A program made the translations under genes and the position numbers. A DNA stretch of 43,583 nucleotides from Gracilinema caldarium (GTDB lineage Bacteria; Spirochaetota; Spirochaetia; Treponematales; Breznakiellaceae), in NCBI RefSeq assembly GCF_029265695.1, contig NZ_JAJUHW010000023.1, forward strand, positions 1-43,583, given 5' to 3'. The notes under the pieces are model-generated. The model saw nothing but the letters and a program-made list of their open reading frames with translations. It was not told the DNA's origin and did no database searches. Numbering within the stretch: the stretch's first letter is position 1; each line of letters begins with the position of its first letter. This document shows, piece after piece, positions 30,990-39,087 of the stretch.

Positions 30990-32510
30990 ATGAAACGTAT
31001 ATTACTTGTGTTATGCTTAGTATTTTCCATACTAAGTTTGATGTCCGCCCAGGACCAGACGAAACAAGAGACTGGCTCTGTCTGGATAATACCTATTAAG
31101 GGCGATATTGAACCCTCTATCAGTGCTTTTATTCGCAGGGCCGGTCAGAATGCCCTTAACAAGGGGGCGGGGACAATCATTTTCGAAATCGACACCTTTG
31201 GCGGCAGGGTCGATACGGCACTGCAGATTTCAAGCTTTATCGGTTCCTTAAAGAATATCCGAACCGTTGCCTGGGTCCGCAGCGGCCCCGAGTCCATGGG
31301 TGTTAGTTGGTCTGCGGGGGCTCTTATTGCTCTTTCCTGCCAGGATATTGTTATGTCCAGCGGCACTTCAATCGGGGCCGCTGCGCCGGTCACCATAGGA
31401 GCCGATGGTCAAATGAACCCTACGGGCGAAAAGACCGTCAGCGCCGTTCGTTCCCAAATGGCAGCCCTGGCAGAAAAAAACAAGCATCCGGTACTGCTTG
31501 CCCTTGCCATGGTAGACCAGGACCTGGAAGTCTGGGAAGTACAGGTAAACGGCCAAACCAAATTAGTCAGCGGTGTTGAGCTGGAAGGACTTGAGAAAAA
31601 CAACGCCAACAAGGTGGTCCGGCTCAGCCAGATCAGCGCCAAGGGAAAACTCCTGTCCCTGACGGCTGGCGAAGCTCAGAAATATGGGCTTGCTCTTGCA
31701 ATAGCAGATACCAGTGATGAACTGGTAGAAAAACTCGGACTATCAAGCGAGATTGTAGAGCTCGTACCGACGGCGGCCGATCAGGTTGTGTCATTTTTAA
31801 CCTCCGGGGCGGTGCAGACCCTTCTCATCTTGTTAGGGCTGGTGATGCTCTTTTTGGAAATAAACACCCCCGGTTTTGGTATCCCCGGTGTAGTGGCTAT
31901 CATTTCCTTTGTTACCGTATTTGGCCTTAACGCACTCCTTGGAACAGTAGGTTCCCTTGAACTGATTCTCTTCCTTGTCGGTGTAGCCCTTCTGGCGATC
32001 GAAATCTTTATTTTGCCCGGTTTTGGTATCACCGGTATTAGCGGGATCGTTCTTATCGGGCTGTCCCTCGTGTTTTCCCGCCAGGATTTTACGATACCGA
32101 GCCTTCCCTGGCAGTGGGAACTGTTTGGCAGAAACGTCTTATTTGTTTCGGTTGGTATTGTTCTTGCAATCGCTGCTATCGCCGTAATTGCCCTCATGGG
32201 CCCCCGAATTCGGCTTTTTGATCGGCTTACCCTCAAGACCAAGATTGAAGGAACCGCAGGCGGCCCCGATCCAGAACATGCGGGAACCTCGGTTATGGAA
32301 GCTGCCAGGGTAATGTCCGAGGCAGAAGAAAATTATGGGGATCTGCTGGGAAAACGGGGAAAAACGATTACCACACTTCGGCCCTCAGGAAAGGCCGAAT
32401 TTGATGGAAAACCCTATGTTGTGGAAGCCGATGGGGCATTTATTGAACCCCATAAGGTTGTGGAAGTAATCCGCGTACGCGGAAATAGAATAATAGTAAG
32501 GAGTGTGTAA
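30990..32510 (+). CDS. NfeD-family membrane serine protease (ClpP-like)
   Basis: 506 residues. Signal peptide at 1-20 ([17 protein letters not shown]). Residues 30-240 are a ClpP/SDH-like protease domain with nucleophile Ser108 in [12 protein letters not shown] and probable base Lys148 in [10 protein letters not shown], the Ser-Lys dyad layout known from archaeal 1510-N. Four or five membrane helices follow (about 260-400), then a C-terminal NfeD OB-fold (about 430-506). NfeD proteins are encoded with flotillin/stomatin partners, as here: floA begins on the last base of this stop codon. No ribosome site precedes the ATG. A role in membrane-protein quality control is inferred from the family. 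Confidence 0.9.
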   Translation: MKRILLVLCLVFSILSLMSAQDQTKQETGSVWIIPIKGDIEPSISAFIRRAGQNALNKGAGTIIFEIDTFGGRVDTALQISSFIGSLKNIRTVAWVRSGPESMGVSWSAGALIALSCQDIVMSSGTSIGAAAPVTIGADGQMNPTGEKTVSAVRSQMAALAEKNKHPVLLALAMVDQDLEVWEVQVNGQTKLVSGVELEGLEKNNANKVVRLSQISAKGKLLSLTAGEAQKYGLALAIADTSDELVEKLGLSSEIVELVPTAADQVVSFLTSGAVQTLLILLGLVMLFLEINTPGFGIPGVVAIISFVTVFGLNALLGTVGSLELILFLVGVALLAIEIFILPGFGITGISGIVLIGLSLVFSRQDFTIPSLPWQWELFGRNVLFVSVGIVLAIAAIAVIALMGPRIRLFDRLTLKTKIEGTAGGPDPEHAGTSVMEAARVMSEAEENYGDLLGKRGKTITTLRPSGKAEFDGKPYVVEADGAFIEPHKVVEVIRVRGNRIIVRSV

Positions 32511-33496
32511 TGACCTATTTAATACTTTTAGCCATAGTCGCGATCATCGCCCTGGGATTTCTACTTTTGTTCTTCCGGTTTTTTGGACTTTGGTTCAGGG
32601 CTATGCTTTCCGGGGCTTCGGTCGGCATGGGAAAACTCATCGGTATGTGGCTTCGTCATGTTAATGCGGCGGTCATTGTAGAAGCCCGTATTATGCTCAC
32701 CAAGGCTGGCATAGAAGTCGATTCGGACATGTTGGAAACCCACTTCCTTGCCCGCGGTGATGTCATGAAGGTGAGCCGAGCCCTTGTTGCGGCAAACAAG
32801 GCTAACATTCCCCTTCCATTCCAACGGGCTGCTGCAATTGATCTTGCAGGCCGGGATGTTTTAGAGGCTGTTAAAACGAGCGTAAATCCTAAGGTTATCG
32901 ATTGTCCAGATCCAGCCAAGGGAAAGCAAACTATCGATGCGGTTGCAAAGGACGGTATACAGCTGCAGGTAAAGGCTCGGGTTACCGTACGGGCCAACAT
33001 CGAGCGGCTCGTTGGTGGAGCTACCGAAGAGACTATTATCGCCCGGGTTGGCGAAGGGATTGTTACCACCATTGGTTCCTCAGAAACCTACAAATCGGTG
33101 CTGGAGAACCCGGACCTTATCTCCAAACGGGTACTTGAAAAGGGTCTTGATGCGGGCACTGCCTTCGAAATACTGTCTATTGATATAGCCGATATTGATG
33201 TCGGTGCGAACGTGGGAGCCAAATTGCAGGCTGACCAGGCTGAGGCAGACAAAAGAAGATTTCAGGCTGAGGCAGAAAAACGGAGAGCCGCAGCACAAGC
33301 CCGGGAACAGGAGATGCTTGCGCTGGTCCAGGAAAATCGGGCAAAGGTTGTCCTCGCTGAATCGGAAATACCGCTTGCGATTGCGGAGGCCTTTAAGAAA
33401 GGGCAGCTTGGTATTATGGATTATTACCGTCTTAAAAACCTCCAGGCCGATACGGATATGCGGTCTTCGATAGGAAATGCCCCCCAGGGTAAATAG
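32510..33496 (+). CDS. floA: Flotillin-like protein FloA
   Basis: 328 residues. An N-terminal hydrophobic hairpin ([22 protein letters not shown]) anchors it to the inner membrane; the rest is the FloA/UPF0365 SPFH-type domain ([45 protein letters not shown]) and a C-terminal coiled coil rich in Glu, Ala and Arg ([20 protein letters not shown]). It scaffolds membrane microdomains. Start overlaps the nfeD stop by one base (TAATG), the usual nfeD-floA pairing. Length is typical. Confidence 0.95.
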   Translation: MTYLILLAIVAIIALGFLLLFFRFFGLWFRAMLSGASVGMGKLIGMWLRHVNAAVIVEARIMLTKAGIEVDSDMLETHFLARGDVMKVSRALVAANKANIPLPFQRAAAIDLAGRDVLEAVKTSVNPKVIDCPDPAKGKQTIDAVAKDGIQLQVKARVTVRANIERLVGGATEETIIARVGEGIVTTIGSSETYKSVLENPDLISKRVLEKGLDAGTAFEILSIDIADIDVGANVGAKLQADQAEADKRRFQAEAEKRRAAAQAREQEMLALVQENRAKVVLAESEIPLAIAEAFKKGQLGIMDYYRLKNLQADTDMRSSIGNAPQGK

Positions 33497-33499
33497 AAT

Positions 33500-33982
33500 A
33501 TGGAAAGTCTTATAGAGACCCTATTAACCTTCATACCTATCGCACTCATAATCGCCCTGCGAATCGCTGCCTCAAAAAGAAATCAGCAGCAGATCCAAGA
33601 GCGAAGCAGGATTGTGGATGTATTAAAAACAAAGGCTGTAAAAGCTACCGCCAAGACAGCTGTAGCGCCTCAGGGGTATAAGAGCGCTTTCGTCTTTGAA
33701 GAAAGCGCTCATCCTCCCATAGCCAATTGGGAAAAAAGTGCTTCGACGAAGCCGATTGCTGTCAGCACCCCAATAGAGACAACTATCATGGAAAATGCCT
33801 CCATGATAGAAACTGCGGCTGCTGAAGCATACGACACTGCAAAGCCTGTGCGAGAAAAAACATCAAAAAAAGAAGCTCCCTTTGATCCCTTAAACCGCCT
33901 TTCTCGTCTTTCCCGGCTTCAGCAGGCTGTTGTCTATGCGGAACTTTTGGGGCCTCCGAAATCATTGCGGGAGGATATCTAG
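33500..33982 (+). CDS. Hypothetical small membrane-anchored protein
   Basis: 160 residues, three bases after floA. One N-terminal membrane helix (LLTFIPIALIIALRIAA), then a basic, Gln-rich stretch, a long low-complexity Ala/Thr/Glu region (80-125) and a short helical end (LSRLSRLQQAVVYAELLGPP). I do not recognise a family. Position suggests a third member of the nfeD-floA operon; the last 40 residues look the most ordered and might be the conserved part. Confidence 0.65.
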   Translation: MESLIETLLTFIPIALIIALRIAASKRNQQQIQERSRIVDVLKTKAVKATAKTAVAPQGYKSAFVFEESAHPPIANWEKSASTKPIAVSTPIETTIMENASMIETAAAEAYDTAKPVREKTSKKEAPFDPLNRLSRLSRLQQAVVYAELLGPPKSLREDI

Positions 33983-34052
33983 AAGGGTATCTGTGCTACT
34001 GCGGGTTACTATCCCAGCGGTAGTTTGCATGAGACAGGCTGTTCGGCACTTA

Positions 34053-34098
34053 TAAAACAAAAGAGCTCTCTGAAATAAGCTTCAGACAGCCCTTTAAC
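34053..34098. terminator. Bidirectional terminator of the floA operon and tRNA-Leu
   Basis: 34061-34074 pairs with 34081-34094 over 14 positions with two mismatches around a six-base loop. A T tract follows on the plus strand (aacttttt) and the minus strand reads TTTTGTTTTA after the stem, so it can stop both convergent transcripts. Confidence 0.75.
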
Positions 34099-34105
34099 TT
34101 TTTAT

Positions 34106-34186
34106 GCCCAGAGGGGGACTTGAACCCCCAAGCCTCGCGGCACTAGTACCTGAAACTAGCGTGTCTGCCAATTTCACCATCTGGGC
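34106..34186 (-). tRNA. tRNA-Leu (anticodon CAG)
   Basis: Read on the minus strand, GCCCAGA at the 5' end pairs with TCTGGGC at the 3' end. The anticodon stem CTAGT/ACTAG holds the loop TTCAGGT with anticodon CAG. A long variable arm (TGCCGCGAGGC region) marks a class II tRNA, and GGTTCAAGTCC is the T loop region. No CCA is encoded. Total 81 bases. Confidence 0.95.
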
Positions 34187-34199
34187 TTAACGTTGAACA

Positions 34200-34228
34200 A
34201 CAATAAAAAAAATAGTCCATTTTGTCAA
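34200..34228 (-). promoter_or_regulatory. tRNA-Leu promoter
   Basis: On the minus strand TTGACA (34228-34223) and TATTGT (34205-34200) are 17 bases apart, 14 bases before the mature tRNA. A 7-bp hairpin AAGAGGA/TCCTCTT (34227-34247) overlaps the -35 and may end rhodanese-side transcripts or be chance. Confidence 0.75.
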
Positions 34229-34256
34229 GAGGACCGAAAATCCTCTTTAATCCGCA

Positions 34257-34302
34257 TTGTATGGGATATAAAAAGATAGTATATTAGTAATATATTAAGG
34301 AG
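34257..34302 (+). promoter_or_regulatory. Rhodanese gene promoter and ribosome site
   Basis: TTGTAT (34257-34262), 17 bases, TATATT (34280-34285). The -10 lies in a perfect palindrome TATATTA-G-TAATATA (34280-34294). AAGGAG (34297-34302) is the ribosome site for the ATG at 34308. Confidence 0.65.
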
Positions 34303-34307
34303 TATAT

Positions 34308-34694
34308 ATGCGGATGAAAAAGTCTCAATTCCTATTTGGTTTATTTTTTATGATGATGTTAACTTTTTCTCTTTCAAGTCTTTTTGGACAACAGCGCAGC
34401 CGGGCAGAAATTGCCTGGGATTGGATTTACAATGCAAAGGCTCTTGTTATAGATGTCAGAACTCCAGAAGAATTTAACTCAGGCCATTTAGACATGGCTA
34501 TCAATATTCCTCTCGACACTATCGAAAAAAGAATTACTGCCATTGTACCGAATAAAACCGCTTCTATTGTGCTTTATTGCCGCTCTGGAAACAGATCTGG
34601 TCAGGCTTATAACATTCTCAAATCCTTGGGGTATACTCGTATTCACAACGGCGGCGGCTACACAGAATTGTTGCAGGCAAGACCGAAAAAATAA
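34308..34694 (+). CDS. Exported rhodanese-domain protein
   Basis: 128 residues. A signal peptide (about 1-27, FLFGLFFMMMLTFSLSSLFG) directs export, with no lipobox cysteine. The mature part is a single rhodanese domain: VIDVRTPEEFNSGHLDMAINIP and the active-site loop YCRSGNRSGQA with the sulfur-carrying Cys. Similar to PspE/GlpE-type single-domain thiosulfate sulfurtransferases. Its periplasmic role in sulfur transfer or thiol maintenance is not known. AAGGAG sits five bases before the ATG; a second ATG six bases on is also possible. It has its own promoter. Confidence 0.9.
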   Translation: MRMKKSQFLFGLFFMMMLTFSLSSLFGQQRSRAEIAWDWIYNAKALVIDVRTPEEFNSGHLDMAINIPLDTIEKRITAIVPNKTASIVLYCRSGNRSGQAYNILKSLGYTRIHNGGGYTELLQARPKK

Positions 34695-34748
34695 TCTTTA
34701 AGCTCATTTTATAAAGTCATCTTTTTTAAATTGGCGTTGTCATAATAT

Positions 34749-34812
34749 GCGGTTGCGTTCGACTTGTGACCGTTGCCACTCAATCACACGCAACCGCCGC
34801 GGCAAATCGCGG
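34749..34812. repeat. Two inverted repeats between rhodanese and deoD
   Basis: GCGGTTGCGT (34749-34758) and ACGCAACCGC (34788-34797) are a perfect 10-bp inverted pair with a 29-base loop; CCGCG/CGCGG (34797-34812) follows directly. No T tract on either strand, so not a standard terminator, although it lies between convergent genes. Confidence 0.6.
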
Positions 34813-34825
34813 ATTTCAAAGCACC

Positions 34826-35530
34826 TTAACTGATAGCCGCTTCCAGGGCAACTTCCATCATGCGGGTAAAGGTGGTCTGCCTCTCTTCTGATGTGGTGGC
34901 TTCATGGGTTACCAGGCTGTCGGAGATAGTTAAAATTGCCAGCGCTTCCCGACCATATTTTGCTGCCAATGTATACAGCTCGGCGCTTTCCATTTCTACC
35001 GCCAGGACCCCAAATTTGGCCCAAAGTTTCCATTCTTCTGGATCTTCGGTATAGAACATATCTGAAGAAACTACATTCCCTACCTTCGGGTCCCAGTTGC
35101 GGGCCACTGCTGCATCATAGGCTGCTTTAAGCAGTGAAAAACTCGCGGTGGGTGCAAAATCACGGTTTCCAAAACGGATTGCGTTAGCTCCTGAATCGGT
35201 GCTGGCTGACATTGCAATAACCAGATCTCTGATTTTAACCGACGGTTGGAGAGATCCGGCAGTACCGACCCGAATTGCCCGTTTGACACCATAATCCTTA
35301 AATAGTTCGTTCACATAGATGGAAATTGATGGAATCCCCATACCGGTCCCCTGGACGGATACTCGTTTGCCCTTATACGTTCCCGTATAGCCAAACATGT
35401 TCCGTACTTCGCTATAGCGGACCGGATTTTCCAAAAAGGTTTCTGCGATAAATTTTGCCCGCAGAGGGTCTCCGGGCAACAATACTGCTTCGGCAATTTC
35501 GCCAGCCTTGGCTGCAATGTGAATTGACAT
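34826..35530 (-). CDS. deoD: Purine nucleoside phosphorylase DeoD
   Basis: 234 residues from the ATG at 35530, with AAGGAG six bases upstream; an in-frame GTG at 35536 overlaps that site. Family blocks are clear: [40 protein letters not shown] and the purine-binding ISDSLVTHE with the catalytic Asp. It splits purine (deoxy)nucleosides with phosphate to base and ribose 1-phosphate, serving purine salvage, important in spirochaetes with limited nucleotide synthesis. Length equals the E. coli hexameric enzyme (239). It is followed by nothing on this strand until tRNA-Leu. Confidence 0.95.
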   Translation of the reverse strand: MSIHIAAKAGEIAEAVLLPGDPLRAKFIAETFLENPVRYSEVRNMFGYTGTYKGKRVSVQGTGMGIPSISIYVNELFKDYGVKRAIRVGTAGSLQPSVKIRDLVIAMSASTDSGANAIRFGNRDFAPTASFSLLKAAYDAAVARNWDPKVGNVVSSDMFYTEDPEEWKLWAKFGVLAVEMESAELYTLAAKYGREALAILTISDSLVTHEATTSEERQTTFTRMMEVALEAAIS

Positions 35531-35612
35531 AGCCACTCCTTACAGAAAAACTCCCAGTTAAATGGGGTCGTACATTATAGATGAATATTACGATTTTGGG
35601 TAGAACGTATGT

Positions 35613-36881
35613 TCACCCCTGTGTTTCATCAACATGGTGGGCTTCGCCCTTTTTGACTCCTCTCATAATCAGCCATGCGGCCATCATGCAGATACTTCCA
35701 AATATGAAAATACCTGGATAACCTGCCAGGTCAATAATGGCACCGGTAATGGGCGGAGCACTGATGGCCGCTCCCTGGCTAAAGGTGTAATAGAGCCCTG
35801 TGTAAATCCCCATATTTCCATAGGTAGCCATTTGCCACAGCATAGGGAAACTGTTTACCACAACGCCAATCCAGACGGAGCCATAAAAAAACATTAAAAT
35901 AAGGAAGAGCACTAAGGAGCTTCCCGCAGGGAGCCCTAAGGTTCTGGCTATAAAGCCGGTTGTCGGCACAAGAAGCAAAATCAGGGCAAGTAAGACAAGA
36001 CTCATGCGGATAAAGCTTTTTCTTCCCATTTTATGAGCCAAATAACCCGACGGAATGGCAAGCAAGACGCTTGCAATCCCTGCGATGCCCTGTGCTAAAG
36101 CCGCATTTCCCGGACTTACTTTCATTACATCTACAAGGTACAGGCCAAGGAAGGGTTTTGCGCCTTCATAGGCCATGAACCAGAAAAAGAGAGAAAATAG
36201 AATCCTAATTACACTGGAATCTCCGGACTGAAAAATCATTTTAAGAGAGGCTATAATAGAAGGCTGCTTCTCTTCTTCAGTATCCTCTGGTTTTCTTTCC
36301 TTCACAAAAACAAATAGTATAAGCGTGGCCACGAGAACAAAGACTCCTGCGGTCACGAACGGCAGAGATTCATTGATTTTCATAAATCGGGCAAGTACAA
36401 GAGTACCGATGATGAGTCCAAAGCCTCCCATGGTGTTAATAACACCGTTGGCTTCAGAGCGGTATTCACCAGGAATGGTATCCGGCATCAAAGCTACCAC
36501 GGGGCCCCGAACGCTGGTTTTGAATATATTAAATAGGAAAATAATGATAATCAGACTAGCAAGCGATATGGCTGCCATGGATGGAATAACCGAAAATAAA
36601 ATTGCAGACAGGGGCAGCATAACGATGATAAAAGGAATGCGCCGCCCCAGTTTTGTGCGGGTCCTGTCTGACCAAATAGAAACAAGGGGAATCAAAAAGA
36701 GCTGGAGTATATTGTCCAAAGTCATCACCGACCCGATGAGCGTATTGGAGCTGATATACCGTTTCAGAAAAATGGGGATATATGTGTCATAGAGGGGATC
36801 CATTAATCCCATGGTAAAAAAGCCAAATCCAATAAGGAATGTTAAGCCAAAATAAGTCCGAAATCCCTTCTTATGGTCCAT
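35613..36881 (-). CDS. MFS transporter (GPH/SLC45-like sugar transporter)
   Basis: 422 residues with about twelve membrane helices. The loop after helix 2 reads DRTRTKLGRRIPFI, the form of the MFS motif found in GPH and SLC45-type sugar:cation symporters, and MPDTIPGEYRSEANGVINTMGG is typical of that group. ACGGAGG lies five bases before the ATG. A promoter candidate on the minus strand reads TTGCAG, 17 bases, TAGGCT. It probably imports a sugar or disaccharide; substrate cannot be told. It is 76 bases upstream of deoD on the same strand, so nucleoside-related transport is a weaker alternative. Confidence 0.85.
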   Translation of the reverse strand: MDHKKGFRTYFGLTFLIGFGFFTMGLMDPLYDTYIPIFLKRYISSNTLIGSVMTLDNILQLFLIPLVSIWSDRTRTKLGRRIPFIIVMLPLSAILFSVIPSMAAISLASLIIIIFLFNIFKTSVRGPVVALMPDTIPGEYRSEANGVINTMGGFGLIIGTLVLARFMKINESLPFVTAGVFVLVATLILFVFVKERKPEDTEEEKQPSIIASLKMIFQSGDSSVIRILFSLFFWFMAYEGAKPFLGLYLVDVMKVSPGNAALAQGIAGIASVLLAIPSGYLAHKMGRKSFIRMSLVLLALILLLVPTTGFIARTLGLPAGSSLVLFLILMFFYGSVWIGVVVNSFPMLWQMATYGNMGIYTGLYYTFSQGAAISAPPITGAIIDLAGYPGIFIFGSICMMAAWLIMRGVKKGEAHHVDETQG

Positions 36882-36957
36882 GTGTGCCTCCGTTTTTTCT
36901 CAGCCTAACCTGCTTTTGGAAAAACTGCAAGAAATATTAAATTGATGAATAAAGGTA

Positions 36958-37012
36958 TTGACAATTGGCTTGTTTCTTGCTATTTTCAGCGGGCATTACG
37001 GTTCTGTAATGC
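36958..37012 (+). promoter_or_regulatory. tRNA-Thr promoter and leader hairpin
   Basis: TTGACA (36958-36963), 17 bases, TATTTT (36981-36986). A perfect 7-bp hairpin GCATTAC/GTAATGC (36993-37012) fills the short 5' leader and ends four bases before the mature tRNA, possibly guiding processing. Confidence 0.7.
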
Positions 37013-37016
37013 TTCT

Positions 37017-37089
37017 GCCCTTGTAGCTCAGTCGGTAGAGCACATCCATGGTAAGGATGTGGTCAGCGGTTCGATTCCGCTCGAGGGCT
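37017..37089 (+). tRNA. tRNA-Thr (anticodon GGT)
   Basis: GCCCTTG pairs with CGAGGGC across the acceptor stem, with T as discriminator. D arm GCTC...GAGC, anticodon stem CATCC/GGATG with loop ATGGTAA giving anticodon GGT, T arm AGCGGTTCGATTCCGCT. 73 bases; CCA is not encoded. Its 3' end is repeated 67 bases downstream. Confidence 0.95.
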
Positions 37090-37193
37090 CTTTGTGTTTT
37101 ATAAAAGCACCTTGTTTGCAAGGCGGTTGCCGCTTCGCGTCATCCGCTCGAGGGCTCTTTGTGTTGTGAGACAACACCATGTTTGCAAGGCGG
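37076..37193 (+). repeat. 67-base imperfect tandem duplication of the tRNA-Thr 3' end
   Basis: A 23-base sequence containing the last 14 bases of tRNA-Thr (37076-37098) recurs exactly at 37143-37165. GTTTGCAAGGCGG recurs at 37114-37126 and 37181-37193, with the same 67-base offset. The intervening bases differ. Either a local duplication of tail and terminator, or a scar of integration at the tRNA. Confidence 0.85.
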
Positions 37194-37226
37194 GTAGCGC
37201 GTAGCGCAATCCGCCCTAACGTTTTT
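37189..37226 (+). terminator. Terminator after tRNA-Thr
   Basis: GGCGG (37189-37193) pairs with CCGCC (37211-37215) around a second stem GCGC/GCGC (37197-37207); five T residues follow at 37222-37226. The upstream copy in the duplication is a weaker version without a T tract. Confidence 0.75.
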
Positions 37227-37264
37227 ATTTATTGACTGGTTGGAAAATCAGTGTATCTATAAAT

Positions 37265-37270
37265 TATAAT
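37265..37270 (+). promoter_or_regulatory. Candidate rpmG -10 box
   Basis: TATAAT, with TTGGAA 19 bases upstream as a poor -35; TTGACT at 37232 is too far for this -10 but could pair with ATCTAT (17-base gap). A promoter for the rpmG-trnW transcript is expected here. Confidence 0.45.
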
Positions 37271-37337
37271 GGGAACTGACGATCATTCCGAAGATTGCAG
37301 AATGGGTCGTGTTCTTTCTTTATAGAAGGGGATTGAT

Positions 37338-37511
37338 ATGGCTAGCAAAAAGACAGCGGTTGAACTTATAGCGTTGCAGTGCAGCGAATGCAAGCGCAAG
37401 AATTATACAACCAAGAAAAATCGCCGCACCATGCAGGAAAAGCTTGAGTTGAGCAAATATTGCAAATTTGATCGGAAGCATACGATCCATAAAGAAACAA
37501 AGATAAAGTAA
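37338..37511 (+). CDS. rpmG: 50S ribosomal protein L33
   Basis: 57 residues ([18 protein letters not shown] ... IHKETKIK). The CSEC pair at 15-18 and Cys42 remain from the zinc ribbon; the fourth position holds Asp45, as in some other bacterial L33 proteins such as a Bacillus one. The end HTIHKETK is diagnostic. GGGG and GGGGAT precede the ATG by about seven bases. L33 lies near the E site of the 50S subunit. The order rpmG, tRNA-Trp, secE, nusG is conserved in many bacteria. Confidence 0.95.
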   Translation: MASKKTAVELIALQCSECKRKNYTTKKNRRTMQEKLELSKYCKFDRKHTIHKETKIK

Positions 37512-37517
37512 TTCTTT

Positions 37518-37590
37518 AGGCCAGTAGCTCTAATGGTAGAGCGCCGGTCTCCAAAACCGGATGTTGTGGGTTCGAGTCCTACCTGGCCTG
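37518..37590 (+). tRNA. tRNA-Trp (anticodon CCA)
   Basis: Acceptor stem AGGCCAG/CTGGCCT, discriminator G, anticodon stem CCGGT/ACCGG with loop CTCCAAA giving CCA, T arm GTGGGTTCGAGTCCTAC. 73 bases, no encoded CCA. It starts six bases after rpmG and is probably cut from the same transcript. Confidence 0.95.
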
Positions 37591-37625
37591 TGTATATATT
37601 AATATTTTAGGGTTTTTCTATGGGT

Positions 37626-37660
37626 ATAGTGTGCTGCTTAAGCTGCGCACTATTTTTTTA
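37626..37660 (+). terminator. Terminator between tRNA-Trp and secE
   Basis: ATAGTGTGC (37626-37634) pairs with GCGCACTAT (37645-37653; one G-U), followed by seven T residues. Confidence 0.85.
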
Positions 37661-37673
37661 TATTCAACGACGC

Positions 37674-37702
37674 ATACTTGCATAATTGTCTATTTTCTGA
37701 CA
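37674..37702 (+). promoter_or_regulatory. Candidate secE-nusG promoter
   Basis: TTGCAT, 17 bases, CATAGT lie between the terminator and secE. A moderate match, but some promoter is needed after the terminator. Confidence 0.5.
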
Positions 37703-37745
37703 TAGTAACAGACTGCAAACATTTGTATGTTTTGAGGGGTTGATA

Positions 37746-37925
37746 ATGAAAAAGCTGGTCGCATTTGTAAAAGAGTCGATTGCGGAGCTGAAAAAGGTTG
37801 TGTGGCCTTCCAAAGAGGATGTTGTAAGTTCTGTTAAGGTGGTTATAGTTTCCACTTTGATATTTGCGCTTCTCTTGGGTCTTGTGGATGCCCTGCTGTT
37901 GCTCGGTGTTCAGGCTATTTTTTAA
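37746..37925 (+). CDS. secE: Preprotein translocase subunit SecE
   Basis: 59 residues from the ATG at 37746, with GAGGGG seven bases upstream; a TTG two codons earlier is less likely. The short form of SecE: an amphipathic helix with the conserved ELKKVVWPSKEDV, then one membrane helix (VVIVSTLIFALLLGLVDALL). It clamps SecY in the protein-conducting channel. nusG follows after nine bases. Confidence 0.95.
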   Translation: MKKLVAFVKESIAELKKVVWPSKEDVVSSVKVVIVSTLIFALLLGLVDALLLLGVQAIF

Positions 37926-37934
37926 AGGATAAGC

Positions 37935-38492
37935 ATGGCTACTGGATGGTACGTTCTTCATACCTATTCGGGGTATGAAAATAAAATAGAGAAAACTATC
38001 CGCATGATGATCGATTCAGGGGATCTGGATAAAGATGTGGTGCGGGATGTAAAGGTTCCTTCTGAAGATGTGGTTGAGGTAAAAGACGGTAAGAAACGTA
38101 CTATGACCAAAAAGTTTCTGCCAGGCTATATTCTGGTAGAAATGGATTTGCCTGAAATTGGCTGGAAGGTTCCCTGTTCTAAAATAAAAAAAATCCCTGG
38201 AGTAACTGGCTTTGTAGGTACCCCTGCTAATCGCAGGCCTCAGCCCTTATCTGGCGATGAAGCTCGTGCTATTCTGCAAAAAACTGGGGAGATTAAAGGA
38301 GAACGGCCCGTCCGCTCTCGGCAGTCTTTTGCTCCCGGCGAGCAGGTTAAGATTATTGATGGGCCCTTTGAGTCGTTTACTGGGACTATAGAAGAAGTAA
38401 ATACCGAGCGCAACAAGCTCAAGGTAATGGTTGGTATTTTTGGAAGATCTACCCCGGTAGAAGTAGATCTATTGCAAGTCGAAAAGATTTAG
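37935..38492 (+). CDS. nusG: Transcription termination/antitermination factor NusG
   Basis: 185 residues. The NGN domain (WYVLHTYSGYENKIEKTIRM ... FLPGYILVEM, GVTGFVGTPANRRPQPL) binds the RNA polymerase clamp; the C-terminal KOW domain (FAPGEQVKIIDGPFESFTG) binds Rho or ribosomal S10. Size and domain order are normal. AAAGGAT lies about seven bases before the ATG. Confidence 0.97.
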   Translation: MATGWYVLHTYSGYENKIEKTIRMMIDSGDLDKDVVRDVKVPSEDVVEVKDGKKRTMTKKFLPGYILVEMDLPEIGWKVPCSKIKKIPGVTGFVGTPANRRPQPLSGDEARAILQKTGEIKGERPVRSRQSFAPGEQVKIIDGPFESFTGTIEEVNTERNKLKVMVGIFGRSTPVEVDLLQVEKI

Positions 38493-38563
38493 TTCTGTTT
38501 TGAATCTTTGAATCTATAGGGCTTTTTTTTGCCTGAAAGGGTAGAAAATAGCTTTGGGCTATA

Positions 38564-38631
38564 AGCTCCAATAGATGGGAGTTTTCGCATCTGGCGAAAA
38601 CGCTACCCCGAAAAGCTTGGTTCTTTTCGGG
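38564..38631 (+). promoter_or_regulatory. Structured leader of rplK-rplA
   Basis: GTTTTCGC/GCGAAAAC (38581-38601) and CCCGAAAAG/CTTTTCGGG (38607-38631) are two perfect hairpins in a row just before rplK. In bacteria the L11-L1 operon is repressed by L1 binding its leader; this is the likely site, by position. Not a terminator, as no T tract follows. Confidence 0.5.
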
Positions 38632-38654
38632 TACACCACAGAAGGAGATTGCGA

Positions 38655-39086
38655 ATGGCAAAGAAAAAGGTCACCGCTATCATCAAGTTGCAGTGCCCCG
38701 CAGGCAAAGCGACTCCTGCTCCACCGGTAGGACCGGCATTAGGTCCACACGGTGTCAGTGCCCCTCAGTTCGTTCAGCAATTTAATGACCGAACCAAGGG
38801 TATGGAAGCAGGTCTCATTATTCCTGTCGTTATAACCGTATATAGCGACAAATCCTTCACCTTCATTCTTAAAACTCCGCCCGCATCGGTGCTGATTAAG
38901 AAGGGGGCAGGCATTGACAAGGGGTCTTCTGAACCCCATAAGACGAAGGTTGGCAAGCTTCCCAAGGCTAAACTTGAGGAGATTGCTAAAATGAAGTTGC
39001 CCGATCTGACAGCCAACGATCTTGAGGCTGCCAAGAAGATTATAGCCGGAACTGCCCGTTCAATGGGTGTCGAGGTGGAGTGGTAA
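38655..39086 (+). CDS. rplK: 50S ribosomal protein L11
   Basis: 143 residues from the ATG at 38655, with AAGGAG eight bases upstream. Standard L11: [20 protein letters not shown] at the N-terminus (binding site of thiostrepton with rRNA), [13 protein letters not shown], and [12 protein letters not shown] at the end. It builds the GTPase-associated centre with L10 and L7/L12. rplA starts one base after the stop. Confidence 0.97.
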   Translation: MAKKKVTAIIKLQCPAGKATPAPPVGPALGPHGVSAPQFVQQFNDRTKGMEAGLIIPVVITVYSDKSFTFILKTPPASVLIKKGAGIDKGSSEPHKTKVGKLPKAKLEEIAKMKLPDLTANDLEAAKKIIAGTARSMGVEVEW

Positions 39087-39087
39087 T

